The notes under the pieces are model-generated. The model did no database searches and was not told the DNA's origin. It worked only from the letters and a program-made list of their open reading frames with translations. Shown in pieces: positions 15,599 to 25,043 of a stretch of DNA of 64,000 nucleotides. This DNA is from JADFRG01 sp964590515. Its GTDB lineage: Bacteria; Chloroflexota; Anaerolineae; Anaerolineales; E44-bin32. The stretch covers positions 49,353-113,352 of the forward strand of contig CAZPZD010000001.1 in assembly GCA_964590515.1 (NCBI GenBank). The letters are read 5' to 3'. A program made the translations under genes and the position numbers. The first letter of the stretch is position 1. The number at the start of each line of letters is the position of its first letter.

Positions 15599-17180
15599 GG
15601 GCCTTCCGCGATTTGGCCTCAGCCTGCGCCGGCGAGCCTGGTTGGCCTGTGGCGCGGCTGTGAGCGTGGCCATCCTGGCCTGCACTCGATCGGATTTGCC
15701 TGATACCGGCGGGACCGGTTCGGGCGGCGAACCCGTAGTTCAATCCCCGGTTGTGGAGTCGGTGCCTCCGACCGTATTGCCGACCCCAGCAGGGGAACCC
15801 ACGGCAACTCCGACGCCCCCAGGTCCGGAGCCGATCGTCTCCCCCACTTTCCCACCCACCCCTACCCAAGGGGTCCAGTCCTCGAGCGAGAACATCCTGT
15901 ACCGGACGCAGCCAGGTGACGTGCTGCGAAGCGTTGCGGTTCGGTTTGGTGTGCTGCCGGCCGACATCCTCTTCCCAGATGGGAATCGGCTCGCCGATAA
16001 CGCGCTGCTCTCGGCGGGCGAAAACCTGTTCATCCCGCGTCGGCTAGGTCCCACTGGGCCGGCTGAACAGCTGCTGCCGAACAGCGAGCTGGTCTACTCG
16101 CCGCACGCAAGCGACTTTGATGTTTCCAGTTTCGTCGAGTCACAGGGCGGCTTCCTTAGCGAGTATCAAGAGATCGTCGCCAAGCGCAGCCGGAGCGGAG
16201 CGGAGGTGGTCGCGCTCGCGGCCCGAGATCACAGTGTAAATCCACGGGCGCTGCTGGCGCTATTGGAGTATCACTCCGGATGGGTTAGCCAGCCCGCTCG
16301 CCCGCTGGGGAATGCCCTCAACTTCCCCCTGGGCCATCTTGCCCCAGAGAGCCAAGGCCTGTATCGCCAGCTCACTTGGCTGGCGAATGAGCTGGGGACG
16401 GGCTACTACGGATGGCGAGCGGGGACTCTGACCGAGTTGCTCTTCCCAGACAGCTCGCTCGTTCGCTTGTCGCCCGAGCTCAACGCCGGAACCGTCGCTC
16501 TGCAATATTACTTTTCGCTTCGAACTTCCGGTCGGTCATGGGCAGAGGCAGTCTCGATGACGGGCTTCATTGAGACTTATTGGCGGTTGTTCGGTGATCC
16601 CTTCGACTACGCTCACCCCTTATACGAAGTTGGGATCCAGCAGCCCGAGCTGATCCTCCCGTTCCTCAAGGGTCGAATCTGGGCCTTTACCGGAGGCCCG
16701 CACGGCGCCTGGGAACGGGAATCGGCTTGGGCGGCGCTCGATTTCGCTCCCTCCTCGCTCGAACCCGGATGCACCGATTCCGATGACTGGGTCTTGGCCG
16801 CCGCCGCCGGGTTGGTGGTCAGGAGCGGAAGCGGGGTGGTTGTCCTGGATCTCGACGCCGACGGCGAAGAACAGACGGGTTGGAATCTCTTATATCTTCA
16901 TCTTGGGGCAGACCTGCTTGTGCAGGAAGGACAATTGGTCGAGCAAGGAGATTTGATCGGCCATCCTTCCTGTGAGGGTGGGGTCGCCACCGGCACCCAC
17001 GTTCACCTGGCTCGCAAGTACAATGGCGAATGGATCCTGGCCGACGGTCCGTTGCCGTTTACGCTCAGTGGATGGGTCGCACAGGCGGGTTCGAAGCCAT
17101 ATCAAGGGGCACTGATCAAAGGGGATCAAGTCGTTATCGCTTGTACCTGCGCCAGCCGAGAGACCAACATAAGTCGATGA
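15540..17180 (+). CDS. LysM–M23 peptidase lipoprotein, copy 2
   Basis: 546 residues with the same plan as its neighbours: lipobox VAILAC (Cys48 from this start), a Pro/Thr linker, LysM (YRTQPGDVLRSVAVRFG), a middle helical region with the shared NPRALLALLEYHSG motif, and a C-terminal M23 domain (GPHGAWERESAWAALDF; GTHVHLARKYNGEW). The ATG at 15540 gives an unusually long n-region before the signal hydrophobic stretch, so a later non-ATG start is possible. It overlaps copy 1 by 59 bases and copy 3 by an ATGA, so all three are translated from one message. Confidence 0.87.
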   Translation: MESTLKPAPAASRSIRSRAEGLPRFGLSLRRRAWLACGAAVSVAILACTRSDLPDTGGTGSGGEPVVQSPVVESVPPTVLPTPAGEPTATPTPPGPEPIVSPTFPPTPTQGVQSSSENILYRTQPGDVLRSVAVRFGVLPADILFPDGNRLADNALLSAGENLFIPRRLGPTGPAEQLLPNSELVYSPHASDFDVSSFVESQGGFLSEYQEIVAKRSRSGAEVVALAARDHSVNPRALLALLEYHSGWVSQPARPLGNALNFPLGHLAPESQGLYRQLTWLANELGTGYYGWRAGTLTELLFPDSSLVRLSPELNAGTVALQYYFSLRTSGRSWAEAVSMTGFIETYWRLFGDPFDYAHPLYEVGIQQPELILPFLKGRIWAFTGGPHGAWERESAWAALDFAPSSLEPGCTDSDDWVLAAAAGLVVRSGSGVVVLDLDADGEEQTGWNLLYLHLGADLLVQEGQLVEQGDLIGHPSCEGGVATGTHVHLARKYNGEWILADGPLPFTLSGWVAQAGSKPYQGALIKGDQVVIACTCASRETNISR

Positions 17181-18637
17181 GGCCTTGGCCCCTGGTCGTG
17201 GGGGCGCTTATGCTTGGCGCCTGTTCCGCGCCCGGCCCACTCCTGAGCTCTCCTTCCCCAGCCTCACCGCCAACCCCGCGAGCAGAGCTCACCCCACTTC
17301 CGACCCGCGGCCCCCATCCACCTGGAGAATTGGTTCCATATGCGGCCCAGAGCGGCGATACGCTTGCTGCGATCGCGGCGCATTTCAACAGCTCGGTCGA
17401 GGCCATCCTGCAAGCGAACCCAGATCTGCCAGACACTATTTCGACCCTGGCCCCCGGTCGGCCCCTTTCGGTACCAGCCTATTACCTCCCGCTGACCGGG
17501 ACCCCATTCCAAATCTTGCCCGACAGCGCGGTGATCAACGGCCCGACGGCGATCGGTTTCGATATTCGGCGCGAAATGCAGGCGCGGGCGGGCTTCGGCG
17601 CCAATCTGTCGGACTACGCCTATCGGTTAGAACGGCCGGCTTGGGAAGTGGTGGAGGTTATTGCCCGCAACTACTCGATCAACCCTCGCTTGCTGCTCGC
17701 ATTGCTTGAGTACCGCACCGGCGCGCTTTCCAATCCATTTCCGGAAGAAGTGGCGGAGACTTACCCGCTGGGATTGAACAACCTGCGCTACCAGGGTCTT
17801 TTCCGACAGCTGCTCTGGGTGGCCGAACGGCTCAACGACGGGTACTACGGATGGCGGGCCGGGACGCTGCGCGAGTTCGACACGGCCGATGGCATGCTCT
17901 ATCGCCCCGACGCGTGGCAGAACGCAGGAACGGTCGCGGTCCAGCTGGCCCTGGCCGGATTGCTCGATGCCCCGGAATTTGAGGACGCAGTGGGTCCGCA
18001 AGGTTTCGCCGCGACCTACTCCAGCCTCTGGGGGGATCCGTCCTCGGCCTCCCTCGATTTGATCCCGGCCAATTTAGAGCAACCTGATCTTGGGCTCCCG
18101 TTTCTTCCTAATCGCATTTGGGATTTCACCGGGGGGCCGCACTATTCCTGGGGCACCAGCCTGCCGCTCGGCGCCTTGGATTTCGGCCCACCGGCGGTCC
18201 TCAGCGGTTGCGAACCTTCCCTGGAATGGGTGGCGGCGCCTGCTGCGGGGGTTGTAACCCGCAGCGAGGAGTCCATTGTGGTGCTCGACCTGGACCTGGA
18301 CGGTGACGAGCGGACCGGTTGGAGTTTGTTCTTTTTCCATATCGCGACCGAAGGCAGGGTTGAAGTGGGCGCCGAGGTCAAATTCGGGGATCTGCTGGGG
18401 CGGCCCTCCTGCGAAGGCGGCACGGCTACTGGAACCCACTTCCACCTGGCGCGCCGCTACAACGGCGAGTGGATGCCGGCCGATGGGGCTGTGCCGTTCG
18501 TGCTCGACGGCTGGGTCGCCAAGCAAGGGGATGCGATTTACGAAGGATCCTTGCTCAAGGGGTCCAACGTCGTGGCCGCCTGCACCTGCTCGACTCGGGC
18601 GAACCGGATCCTCTATGAGCCTCCGGGAGGAGGCTAG
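17177..18637 (+). CDS. LysM–M23 peptidase lipoprotein, copy 3
   Basis: 486 residues from the ATG at 17177 (ATGA overlap with copy 2; the frame open from 17030 is not used). Lipobox LMLGAC places Cys16. Then come a Ser/Pro linker, LysM (YAAQSGDTLAAIAAHFN), the NPRLLLALLEYRTG middle motif, and an M23 domain with GPHYSWGTSLPLGALDF and GTHFHLARRYNGEW. All three copies keep the zinc-ligand His and Asp positions, so all are probably active. They differ mainly in linkers and surface loops. The gene ends about 67 bases before a terminator-like hairpin in the nusA leader. Confidence 0.87.
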   Translation: MRPWPLVVGALMLGACSAPGPLLSSPSPASPPTPRAELTPLPTRGPHPPGELVPYAAQSGDTLAAIAAHFNSSVEAILQANPDLPDTISTLAPGRPLSVPAYYLPLTGTPFQILPDSAVINGPTAIGFDIRREMQARAGFGANLSDYAYRLERPAWEVVEVIARNYSINPRLLLALLEYRTGALSNPFPEEVAETYPLGLNNLRYQGLFRQLLWVAERLNDGYYGWRAGTLREFDTADGMLYRPDAWQNAGTVAVQLALAGLLDAPEFEDAVGPQGFAATYSSLWGDPSSASLDLIPANLEQPDLGLPFLPNRIWDFTGGPHYSWGTSLPLGALDFGPPAVLSGCEPSLEWVAAPAAGVVTRSEESIVVLDLDLDGDERTGWSLFFFHIATEGRVEVGAEVKFGDLLGRPSCEGGTATGTHFHLARRYNGEWMPADGAVPFVLDGWVAKQGDAIYEGSLLKGSNVVAACTCSTRANRILYEPPGGG

Positions 18638-18645
18638 CCGGCGAC

Positions 18646-18674
18646 TTGCAGTCGCAGGTAGCCTGTGATAATAT
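18646..18674 (+). promoter_or_regulatory. Candidate nusA promoter
   Basis: TTGCAG at 18646–18651, 17 bases, TAATAT at 18669–18674. It lies before the terminator-like hairpin at 18704, so transcripts started here must read through that hairpin to reach nusA. Confidence 0.45.
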
Positions 18675-18703
18675 TCAGCTGTTCGGCCTGATGGTGTGGT
18701 TCC

Positions 18704-18730
18704 GAAAAGTGGGCAACCCCCACTTTTCTT
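18704..18730 (+). terminator. Terminator-like hairpin in the nusA leader
   Basis: Perfect 10-bp stem (18704–18713 with 18719–18728), five-base loop, and a T-rich end (TTTTCTT). It could end the LysM–M23 transcript, attenuate nusA, or both. NusA is known to autoregulate through leader terminators in Escherichia coli. Attenuation here is inference. Confidence 0.7.
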
Positions 18731-18793
18731 AATAATGGGCTAGATGCACCCGCTCGCAGTGACTCCACGGCGAACAAAAGCAGGGGATGTAGC

Positions 18794-20716
18794 ATGAAGA
18801 GCGAATTCTCGTTGGCTTTCAATGAAATCACAGAACGATTCGGTCTCTCCCGGGACACGGTGATGGGGGCCCTGCAAGCCGCGATGGTGTCGGCCTACCG
18901 CCGCTCCGTGAACGCCTCGACGGCTCAAGCGATCGAGGCCCGAATTGCCTCCGACACGGGCGAAGTTGAAATCTTCGCGGAGAAGGAAGTGGTCGACGCC
19001 GTCGAGAATCCACTCACCGAGGTTTCGCTAGTCGAAGCCCTACGCCACGACCCGAGCGCCGAGATGGGCGGAATGACTCTGGTCGAAACGACTCCTAAGG
19101 ACTTCGGTCGGGTGGCAGCCCAGACCGCCAAGCAAGTCATCTTACAGCGATTGCGAGAGGCCGAGCGCGACGCTCAGTACGAGGAATACGTCGAGCGCGA
19201 GGGGGACCTGGTCCACGGCACCGTACACTCGATCACACCCCAGGCGGTCACGATCGGCCTCGGCCGAGCCGAAGCGATTCTGCCGCGCAACCAGCAGATT
19301 CCGGGAGAACGCTTTCATGTCCGGGATCGGGTGCGAGTCTTCGTGCTCGAAGTCCGCAAGTCCTCCCGAGGTCCGGTGATCGTTGTTTCGCGAACCCACC
19401 CCAACATGCTGCGGCGGCTGCTGGAAATGGAAGTCCCGGAAATCAACCAGGGTCTGGTCGAGATCAAGGCAATCGCCCGGGAAGCCGGCAAAAGGGCCAA
19501 AGTGGCTGTTGCCGCGACCCGAGACGGAGTGGATCCGGTCGGGGCCTGCGTTGGTCTGCGGGGAGTCCGGATTCAGTCCATCGTGCGCGACCTCAACGAC
19601 GAGAAAATCGATGTCATCGAATGGAACGCCGAGTCGGCCGCGTTCATCGCCAAGGCACTGAGCCCGGCTCGAGTATCGGGCGTCTTTCTGGATGACGATC
19701 CCGAGCGAGGCAAGACTGCGGTAGTCGTTGTGCCTGAAGATCAGCTCAGCCTGGCGATCGGCCGGGCAGGAGTCAACGCTCGGCTATCAGCTCGACTGAC
19801 GAATTGGCGGATCGACATCAAGAGCCTGGTCGAAGCGGCGACCGAGGCGCTGAACCGGCTGGCGACCGACGAGTCATATGCAGACATGGCGGCTGCCGAG
19901 GCGGAAATCCTGCCGCAAGTGAAGGCGATCCTCGCAAAGAAAGAAGAAACCCGTCCTGTTACGCCCGAGGAATACCACCAGCTAACCGCCTTCGTGACCC
20001 GGGTGGAACAGCAGGTCATGGCCCGCCGAGTGAGCGAGCGCCTCCGGATCCAGGAACACTTGGAACTGATCCGCCAGCGAGTGCCGGTCGGAGCCTATCA
20101 GACCGGATTGTCAGAGACGGGCCTGAGCAACCGAGTGCTCAATCTGCTGACCGAGGGCGGTTATCTGTCCGCGGGTCAAGTTTTGGAGCAAATGGAACTC
20201 GATCCGGACAAGATCCTAGCCCTTCAGGGGATCGGCCCGAAAGCAATCGTGGAAATCGGCGAAAAGCTGAGATCCATCGAATACCCAGAACCGCTGCCGC
20301 CCGCGGTCATGGCCGAGCCAGCGATAACCGAAGCAGGCGAGGCCGTGCAGACCAATGGGGAAGCCCCCGCAGGGGAGCCGGCCGCGGAAGTCTTACTGCT
20401 GCCGGCCACCGCGGGGGAGACCTCGGAGCCGAGCGAAGGGCAGCCCGTCCCAGAGACCCTGCCCGTCGCCCAGCCGCTAGAAAAGGTCTTCGAGGAAGCT
20501 GTAGAGCTGCTGCAGGGCGCGGTGTTGGAACCCGACGCGGAAGACGAGCCTGAGGGGGCGGAGGCAGTCTTGGAGGGCGCCGAAAAACCCAAGAAGGCCA
20601 AGAAACGCGCCAAGGTCGTGGAGTATGATCCGGATCTGGACACGACCGTGGTCAGGCACACGCACAAATCGGGGGGCGAGCTGGATTGGGATCTGGACGA
20701 GCCCGAAAAATCCTGA
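18794..20716 (+). CDS. nusA: Transcription termination/antitermination factor NusA
   Basis: 640 residues. The N-terminal RNA-polymerase-binding domain (1–130) is followed by an S1 domain (about 135–205, GDLVHGTVHSITPQAVTIG) and two KH domains (about 235–350; DPVGACVGLRGVRIQSIV, LSLAIGRAGVNARL). A helical region, an HhH motif (ILALQGIGPKAIVEIGEKL, near 475–500) and an acidic/Ala-Pro tail ending in a Lys-rich patch come next. The core of NusA is about 350–500 residues, so the tail is an addition. It is the first gene of the nusA–ylxR–infB–rbfA–nrnA–truB–ribF group. rimP, which commonly precedes nusA, is absent. Confidence 0.96.
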   Translation: MKSEFSLAFNEITERFGLSRDTVMGALQAAMVSAYRRSVNASTAQAIEARIASDTGEVEIFAEKEVVDAVENPLTEVSLVEALRHDPSAEMGGMTLVETTPKDFGRVAAQTAKQVILQRLREAERDAQYEEYVEREGDLVHGTVHSITPQAVTIGLGRAEAILPRNQQIPGERFHVRDRVRVFVLEVRKSSRGPVIVVSRTHPNMLRRLLEMEVPEINQGLVEIKAIAREAGKRAKVAVAATRDGVDPVGACVGLRGVRIQSIVRDLNDEKIDVIEWNAESAAFIAKALSPARVSGVFLDDDPERGKTAVVVVPEDQLSLAIGRAGVNARLSARLTNWRIDIKSLVEAATEALNRLATDESYADMAAAEAEILPQVKAILAKKEETRPVTPEEYHQLTAFVTRVEQQVMARRVSERLRIQEHLELIRQRVPVGAYQTGLSETGLSNRVLNLLTEGGYLSAGQVLEQMELDPDKILALQGIGPKAIVEIGEKLRSIEYPEPLPPAVMAEPAITEAGEAVQTNGEAPAGEPAAEVLLLPATAGETSEPSEGQPVPETLPVAQPLEKVFEEAVELLQGAVLEPDAEDEPEGAEAVLEGAEKPKKAKKRAKVVEYDPDLDTTVVRHTHKSGGELDWDLDEPEKS

Positions 20717-20731
20717 GATCGTTGCCAGGTC

Positions 20732-21010
20732 GTGTCTCCTAGAACCGGAAAACACGTCCCCCAGCGGACCTGCGTCGGGTGCCGGGAAGTGCTTGCAATA
20801 CGATCTCTGGTCCGAGTCGTTCACACCCCGCAGGGGGTGAGGATTGACCCGAGTTCCAAGGCCCAAGGACGGGGGGCCTATGTGCATGACCGTCGCGAAT
20901 GCTGGGAGGCCGCCTTCAAAGGTTCGCTCGCCCGGGCGCTGCGAGTTGAGCTTTCCGCGGCCGATCGAAACGAACTGGAGCTGTACGTAAGCAGGTTGCC
21001 AATCCCCTAG
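20732..21010 (+). CDS. ylxR: YlxR-family RNA-binding protein
   Basis: 92 residues of the YlxR (DUF448) family with the signature PQRTCVGCRE at the N terminus and GRGAYVHDRRECWE in the middle. Members are small basic proteins that bind RNA; in some bacteria the homologue has been linked to RNase P control. GTG start at 20732, fifteen bases after nusA. The neighbouring L7Ae-like ylxQ of Bacillus is missing. Confidence 0.92.
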   Translation: MSPRTGKHVPQRTCVGCREVLAIRSLVRVVHTPQGVRIDPSSKAQGRGAYVHDRRECWEAAFKGSLARALRVELSAADRNELELYVSRLPIP

Positions 21011-21058
21011 GCCGCCGGACTGCTCGCTCCGTCGCGGCCAAGCAGTTGGAGGTGCGAT

Positions 21059-22849
21059 GTGAGTGAGAACGGACACACCCTGATTGAAATCCCGCAGAGC
21101 CTTACCGTCCGCGAGCTGGCGGACCGGATCGAAGCCAGCCCCATCGATGTCATAAAACAATTGATGGCCAATGGTGTGATGGCCAATATCAATCAACAGA
21201 TCGATTTCGACACGGCGGCGATCGTGATCGCCGAGTTTGGTTTCGAGGCCCTTCCCCTGAAGACATCCCAGGCCGAGGCCGGGGTTGAGCAGGCCGAGCT
21301 TCCCCTCTGGCGGCGAATGCTCGGTGACGAAGACCCTGCTTCGCTGGTGATCCGCCCTCCGGTGGTGACGATCCTCGGCCATGTCGACCATGGAAAGACG
21401 ACTCTGCTCGATGCAATCCGCAAGACCGAAGTCGCGGCGGGAGAGGCTGGCGGCATCACCCAGCATATTGGCGCTTACCAAGTCAGCCACAACGATCGTT
21501 CAATCACGTTTCTAGACACACCCGGTCATGCCGCCTTTACTGCCATGCGGGCCCGCGGGGCGCAAGGGGCCGACATCGCGGTCCTGGTGGTAGCCGCTGA
21601 CGACGGAGTGATGCCTCAGACCCGGGAGGCGCTTGCCCACGCCCGGGCTGCCAGAGTCCCCATCGTCGTGGCTTTGAACAAGATTGATCGGCCGAATGCC
21701 AATCAGGACAAGGTGAAACAGGAGCTGGCAGACCTCGGGCTGGTGCCGGACGAATGGGACGGGAACACGATGGTCGTGCCGGTTTCGGCCAAGCAGGGTA
21801 CCGGGATTGAAGATCTGCTCGAGGCGATCTTGCTGGTTGCTGACTCGACCGAAATCCGCTCCAATCCAACCGGGAAGGTATTGGGAACCGTGGTCGAGGG
21901 GCAACTGGACAAGGCCAAGGGTGTGATCGCGAGCCTGCTGGTCCAGAATGGCACCCTGCGGGTGGGCAAGATCGTGATCGCAGGTGAGGCCTACGGGCGG
22001 GTGAAGGCGATGTTCGACCATCTTGGCAACTCGATCCAACAAGCTCCTCCCTCGACCCCGGCCTCGGTGCTCGGTCTCTCAGCTGTCCCGCATGCCGGAG
22101 ATCTGTTCTATGTTGTGGAATCGGAGCGGGAGGCCAAGGCGCTGGTCAAGAAACTTCAGGAGAGCCCGACCGAGGTGGCTGCTGTCAGACCCGGGCGGAC
22201 TTTGGACCAGATCTTTGAGGCTTTCCAGGCAGGAGCCGCCAAAGAATTGCGGCTGGTCGTTAAGGCAGATGTTCAGGGCTCACTCGAACCGATCATCTCG
22301 TCGCTGAACGCACTGAGCGTCGGCGACATTGGGATCAACGTACTGCATTGGGCGACCGGAAACATCGGCGAAGACGACGTGATGCTGGCGGCCGCCTCTG
22401 AGGCGATTGTGATCGGGTTCAATGTGACACCGGACACTCCAGCCAAGCGCCTGGCCGAAACCCGCCGGGTTGACATTCGAGTCTACGACGTGATCTACCG
22501 GCTGACAGAGGACATTGAGAAGGCGCTGAAGGGCATGCTCGAGCCGGAGAGGCGAACGACCGAGATCGGAAGGGCCGAAGTGCTGCAGGTATTTCGCATT
22601 CCGAAGATCGGCAATATTGCCGGCTCCCGAGTGACCTCGGGGGAGCTGCGCCGCAACGCGAAGATCCGGGTGGTTCGGGCTGACGAGGTCCTGCACGAAG
22701 GTTCAGTCTCCTCACTCAAGCATGAGAAGGACGACGTGCGAGAGGTTCGAGAGGGGTTTGAATGCGGGGTTGGACTGAAGGGCTTCGACGCCTTCGAGCA
22801 GGGCGACACCCTGGTCGCCTTCACCGAGGAGATGGTCGCGGTCGAGTAG
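21059..22849 (+). CDS. infB: Translation initiation factor IF-2
   Basis: GTPase that brings initiator tRNA to the ribosome. 596 residues, so it is a short form without the long variable N-terminal domain. It keeps the IF2-N motif (SLTVRELADRIEASPIDVIKQL), G1 GHVDHGKTTLL (about 107–117), G3 DTPGHAAF, G4 NKID, G5 SAKQG, and the C-terminal β-barrel domains that bind fMet-tRNA. The start is GTG at 21059, set by a strong GGAGGT at 21048–21053. An initiator tRNA gene lies later in the window. Confidence 0.97.
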   Translation: MSENGHTLIEIPQSLTVRELADRIEASPIDVIKQLMANGVMANINQQIDFDTAAIVIAEFGFEALPLKTSQAEAGVEQAELPLWRRMLGDEDPASLVIRPPVVTILGHVDHGKTTLLDAIRKTEVAAGEAGGITQHIGAYQVSHNDRSITFLDTPGHAAFTAMRARGAQGADIAVLVVAADDGVMPQTREALAHARAARVPIVVALNKIDRPNANQDKVKQELADLGLVPDEWDGNTMVVPVSAKQGTGIEDLLEAILLVADSTEIRSNPTGKVLGTVVEGQLDKAKGVIASLLVQNGTLRVGKIVIAGEAYGRVKAMFDHLGNSIQQAPPSTPASVLGLSAVPHAGDLFYVVESEREAKALVKKLQESPTEVAAVRPGRTLDQIFEAFQAGAAKELRLVVKADVQGSLEPIISSLNALSVGDIGINVLHWATGNIGEDDVMLAAASEAIVIGFNVTPDTPAKRLAETRRVDIRVYDVIYRLTEDIEKALKGMLEPERRTTEIGRAEVLQVFRIPKIGNIAGSRVTSGELRRNAKIRVVRADEVLHEGSVSSLKHEKDDVREVREGFECGVGLKGFDAFEQGDTLVAFTEEMVAVE

Positions 22850-22859
22850 GTCTCCGAAA

Positions 22860-23213
22860 GTGCCAAGCGAGATGCGTGCCCGCAGGGTCGCCGACCGGAT
22901 TGCCCGGGAGCTGGCGATCCTGCTTCAACGTGAAGTGGCGGATCCGCGACTGAGCGGGCTGACCGTGACCGGAGTGGAGGTCGATCGCGAGTTGGCCTTC
23001 GCCACGGTTTACGTCGCGGCCCAAGCGCCCGAGCAGGTGTTGCTGCCGGCTCTCGTGCGGGCGCGGGGCTTCTTGCGGCACCAGCTCGCGGCCCGTATCC
23101 CGATGCGGGCGTTCCCCCAGCTGAGGTTCCGTTGGGACGATTCACCGGATCGGGGCGCCCGAGTGGATGAACTCCTGGCTCGATTGAAATCGGAGACCCC
23201 GGATGAGGAGTGA
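22860..23213 (+). CDS. rbfA: Ribosome-binding factor A
   Basis: 117 residues of the RbfA KH-like fold: RVADRIARELAILLQREVADPRLSG at the N terminus, the VDRELAFATVYV strand, and the LRFRWDDSPDRGARVDELL C-terminal motif. It matures the 30S subunit at the 16S rRNA 5' end. GTG start ten bases after infB. Its last eleven bases overlap nrnA. Confidence 0.95.
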   Translation: MPSEMRARRVADRIARELAILLQREVADPRLSGLTVTGVEVDRELAFATVYVAAQAPEQVLLPALVRARGFLRHQLAARIPMRAFPQLRFRWDDSPDRGARVDELLARLKSETPDEE

Positions 23214-24165
23214 GGTCGTCCGGGCCAAGCAACTGCTCGACGGTGCGGCCCGAATTGCGGTCGTGGCCCACGAACGACCCGACGGCGACGCAGTGGGTTC
23301 GATGCTGGGGCTCTGCCTCAGCCTGCGCGAACGGGGAAAGCAGACCCACGCCGTCCTAGCGGGCGGCCTGCCCGGTCGCTTCGCATTTTTGCCCGGGGCG
23401 GGCGAGGTCGAGCGCCGGATCCCCGAGGGCGAGATTCTGGTGGTAGCCGTCGATGCCGCTGAATTGGACCGCATCGGGCTTCCAGATGTACGGCAAGTCG
23501 ACATCAACTTCGACCACCACCCCACCAACACATATTACGCGGCGGTCAACCTGGTGGACCCTGACGCCCCGGCCACAACGTCCTTGCTTTATCGACTGGC
23601 ACCCGAGCTCGGACTGCCGATCACGCCTGCAGTGGCCGCTAACCTGCTCACCGGGCTGCTCACCGATACGATCGGCTTTCGTACGCCCAATGTCACGGCA
23701 GACACCCTGCGCCTGGCCGCCGATCTGATCGACGCGGGGGCGGATCTCGAGCGGGCCTATCGCAAGGGTTTGGTCGAGCGAACATTCCTGGCGGTCCGCT
23801 ATTGGGGCCAGGGCCTCTCGAAATTGGAGCGCCGGGGCGAGCTGGTCTGGGCCAGTTTGAGCCTGGCCGACCGGAAGTTGGTGGGATATCCGGGCCCCGA
23901 TGACGCGGACCTTATCGAGCTGCTCACCAGCATCCAGGAAGCACGGGTGACCGTCATATTCGTTGAACAGTCGGAGAACCAGGTCAAGGTCAGCTGGCGC
24001 AGCCGTCCGGGAGTCGATGTCGCCCGGCTGGCCGCCCAATTTGGGGGAGGCGGCCACACCCTGGCCGCCGGCGCCATTATTAAGGGTGGATTGCAGCCGG
24101 TAATTGAGCAGGTGTTGGCGGCTACCGGGGCCGCAATCCGGCCGATCGAGCAGACGAGCTCATGA
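23203..24165 (+). CDS. nrnA: DHH/DHHA1 phosphoesterase, NrnA-like nanoRNase/pAp phosphatase
   Basis: 320 residues. The DHH domain has metal ligands in HERPDGDAVGS (23–33), VAVDAAE and FDHHPTN (Asp104-His-His). The DHHA1 domain ends with FGGGGHTLAAG, the nucleotide-binding glycine motif. NrnA-type enzymes degrade 2–5-mer RNAs and dephosphorylate pAp. It overlaps rbfA by 11 bases and truB by ATGA. This position between rbfA and truB is common in Gram-positives and Chloroflexota. The intact DHHA1 here contrasts with the DHH fusion at 11088, which lacks it. Confidence 0.92.
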   Translation: MRSEVVRAKQLLDGAARIAVVAHERPDGDAVGSMLGLCLSLRERGKQTHAVLAGGLPGRFAFLPGAGEVERRIPEGEILVVAVDAAELDRIGLPDVRQVDINFDHHPTNTYYAAVNLVDPDAPATTSLLYRLAPELGLPITPAVAANLLTGLLTDTIGFRTPNVTADTLRLAADLIDAGADLERAYRKGLVERTFLAVRYWGQGLSKLERRGELVWASLSLADRKLVGYPGPDDADLIELLTSIQEARVTVIFVEQSENQVKVSWRSRPGVDVARLAAQFGGGGHTLAAGAIIKGGLQPVIEQVLAATGAAIRPIEQTSS

Positions 24166-25043
24166 CCGCGTTCGGGATTATCGTCGTGGACAAGCCGGTC
24201 GGTCCGACCTCCCACTTCGTGGTAGACGCAGTGCGCCGGGGGACGGGGGTGTCAAAAGTGGGGCACGCCGGCACCCTCGATCCGCGGGCCTCCGGAGTTC
24301 TCGTACTCTGCCTCGGCCCGGCGACCCGCCTCAGTGAGTATCTCTCTCGTACGACAAAAGGCTACGAGGCCCAAGTCCAATTTGGCAAATCGACCGAGAC
24401 TTACGACGGAGAGGGCGCCGCGGTCAAGGACACCGGCAAGTCGCCTGCCCTCGAGGACATTCTCAGTGCGCTGCCGGGATTTCGCGGAGACATCCAGCAG
24501 GTCCCACCTCCGTATAGCGCGGTCAAAGTGATGGGCAAGAAGGCCTATCAGCTGGCCCGGGAGGGGAAGCCGGTGGAGCTGGAGCCGCGCGCCGTGACCA
24601 TCTTCAAACTGGAGCCGCTCGAGTATCAGCCCCCACATCTCATCCTGTGGGTTGAGTGCTCAGCCGGCACCTACATTCGGTCGCTTGCGCACGATCTGGG
24701 GGAACTGCTCTCGTGTGGCGCGCACCTTTCGCAACTGCGTCGAGTCAAAGCCGGCCCGTACACGTTGAATGAGGCGGTGGGGCTGCCTACGCTGCAGCGT
24801 GCGATGGCGGACGGCTCATGGCCGGCATACCTTCGCCCGGCAGCCGATGCGCTTCCTGACCTTCCGATTGTCAACCTCGAGCCGGAGGAACTGGAGTTGG
24901 TTCGGAATGGGCTGATGATTCCAACCCAAACCGTTCCACAGGGTCTGGCCCGGGGTCTGGCCCCGAACGGCGAGCTGGCCGCGATCCTCGAAGCGATCGA
25001 TGGCAGCCAGCAGTGGCACCCGCGCAAGGTCTTCCTGGTCTGA
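24162..25043 (+). CDS. truB: tRNA pseudouridine-55 synthase TruB
   Basis: 293 residues. It makes pseudouridine 55 in the T loop of tRNAs. It shows the IIVVDKPVGPTSH start, the catalytic Asp40 in GHAGTLDPRASG, the PPPYSAVKVMGKKAYQLAREG strand-helix and the SAGTYIRSLAHDLG RNA-binding motif. The C-terminal ~70 residues resemble a short PUA-like end. ATG overlaps the nrnA stop. ribF begins immediately after the stop. Confidence 0.96.
   Translation: MTAFGIIVVDKPVGPTSHFVVDAVRRGTGVSKVGHAGTLDPRASGVLVLCLGPATRLSEYLSRTTKGYEAQVQFGKSTETYDGEGAAVKDTGKSPALEDILSALPGFRGDIQQVPPPYSAVKVMGKKAYQLAREGKPVELEPRAVTIFKLEPLEYQPPHLILWVECSAGTYIRSLAHDLGELLSCGAHLSQLRRVKAGPYTLNEAVGLPTLQRAMADGSWPAYLRPAADALPDLPIVNLEPEELELVRNGLMIPTQTVPQGLARGLAPNGELAAILEAIDGSQQWHPRKVFLV

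Noticed and set aside
20477..21490. A 337-codon minus-strand frame
   Set aside because: It spans parts of nusA, ylxR and infB on the opposite strand and has no domain features.
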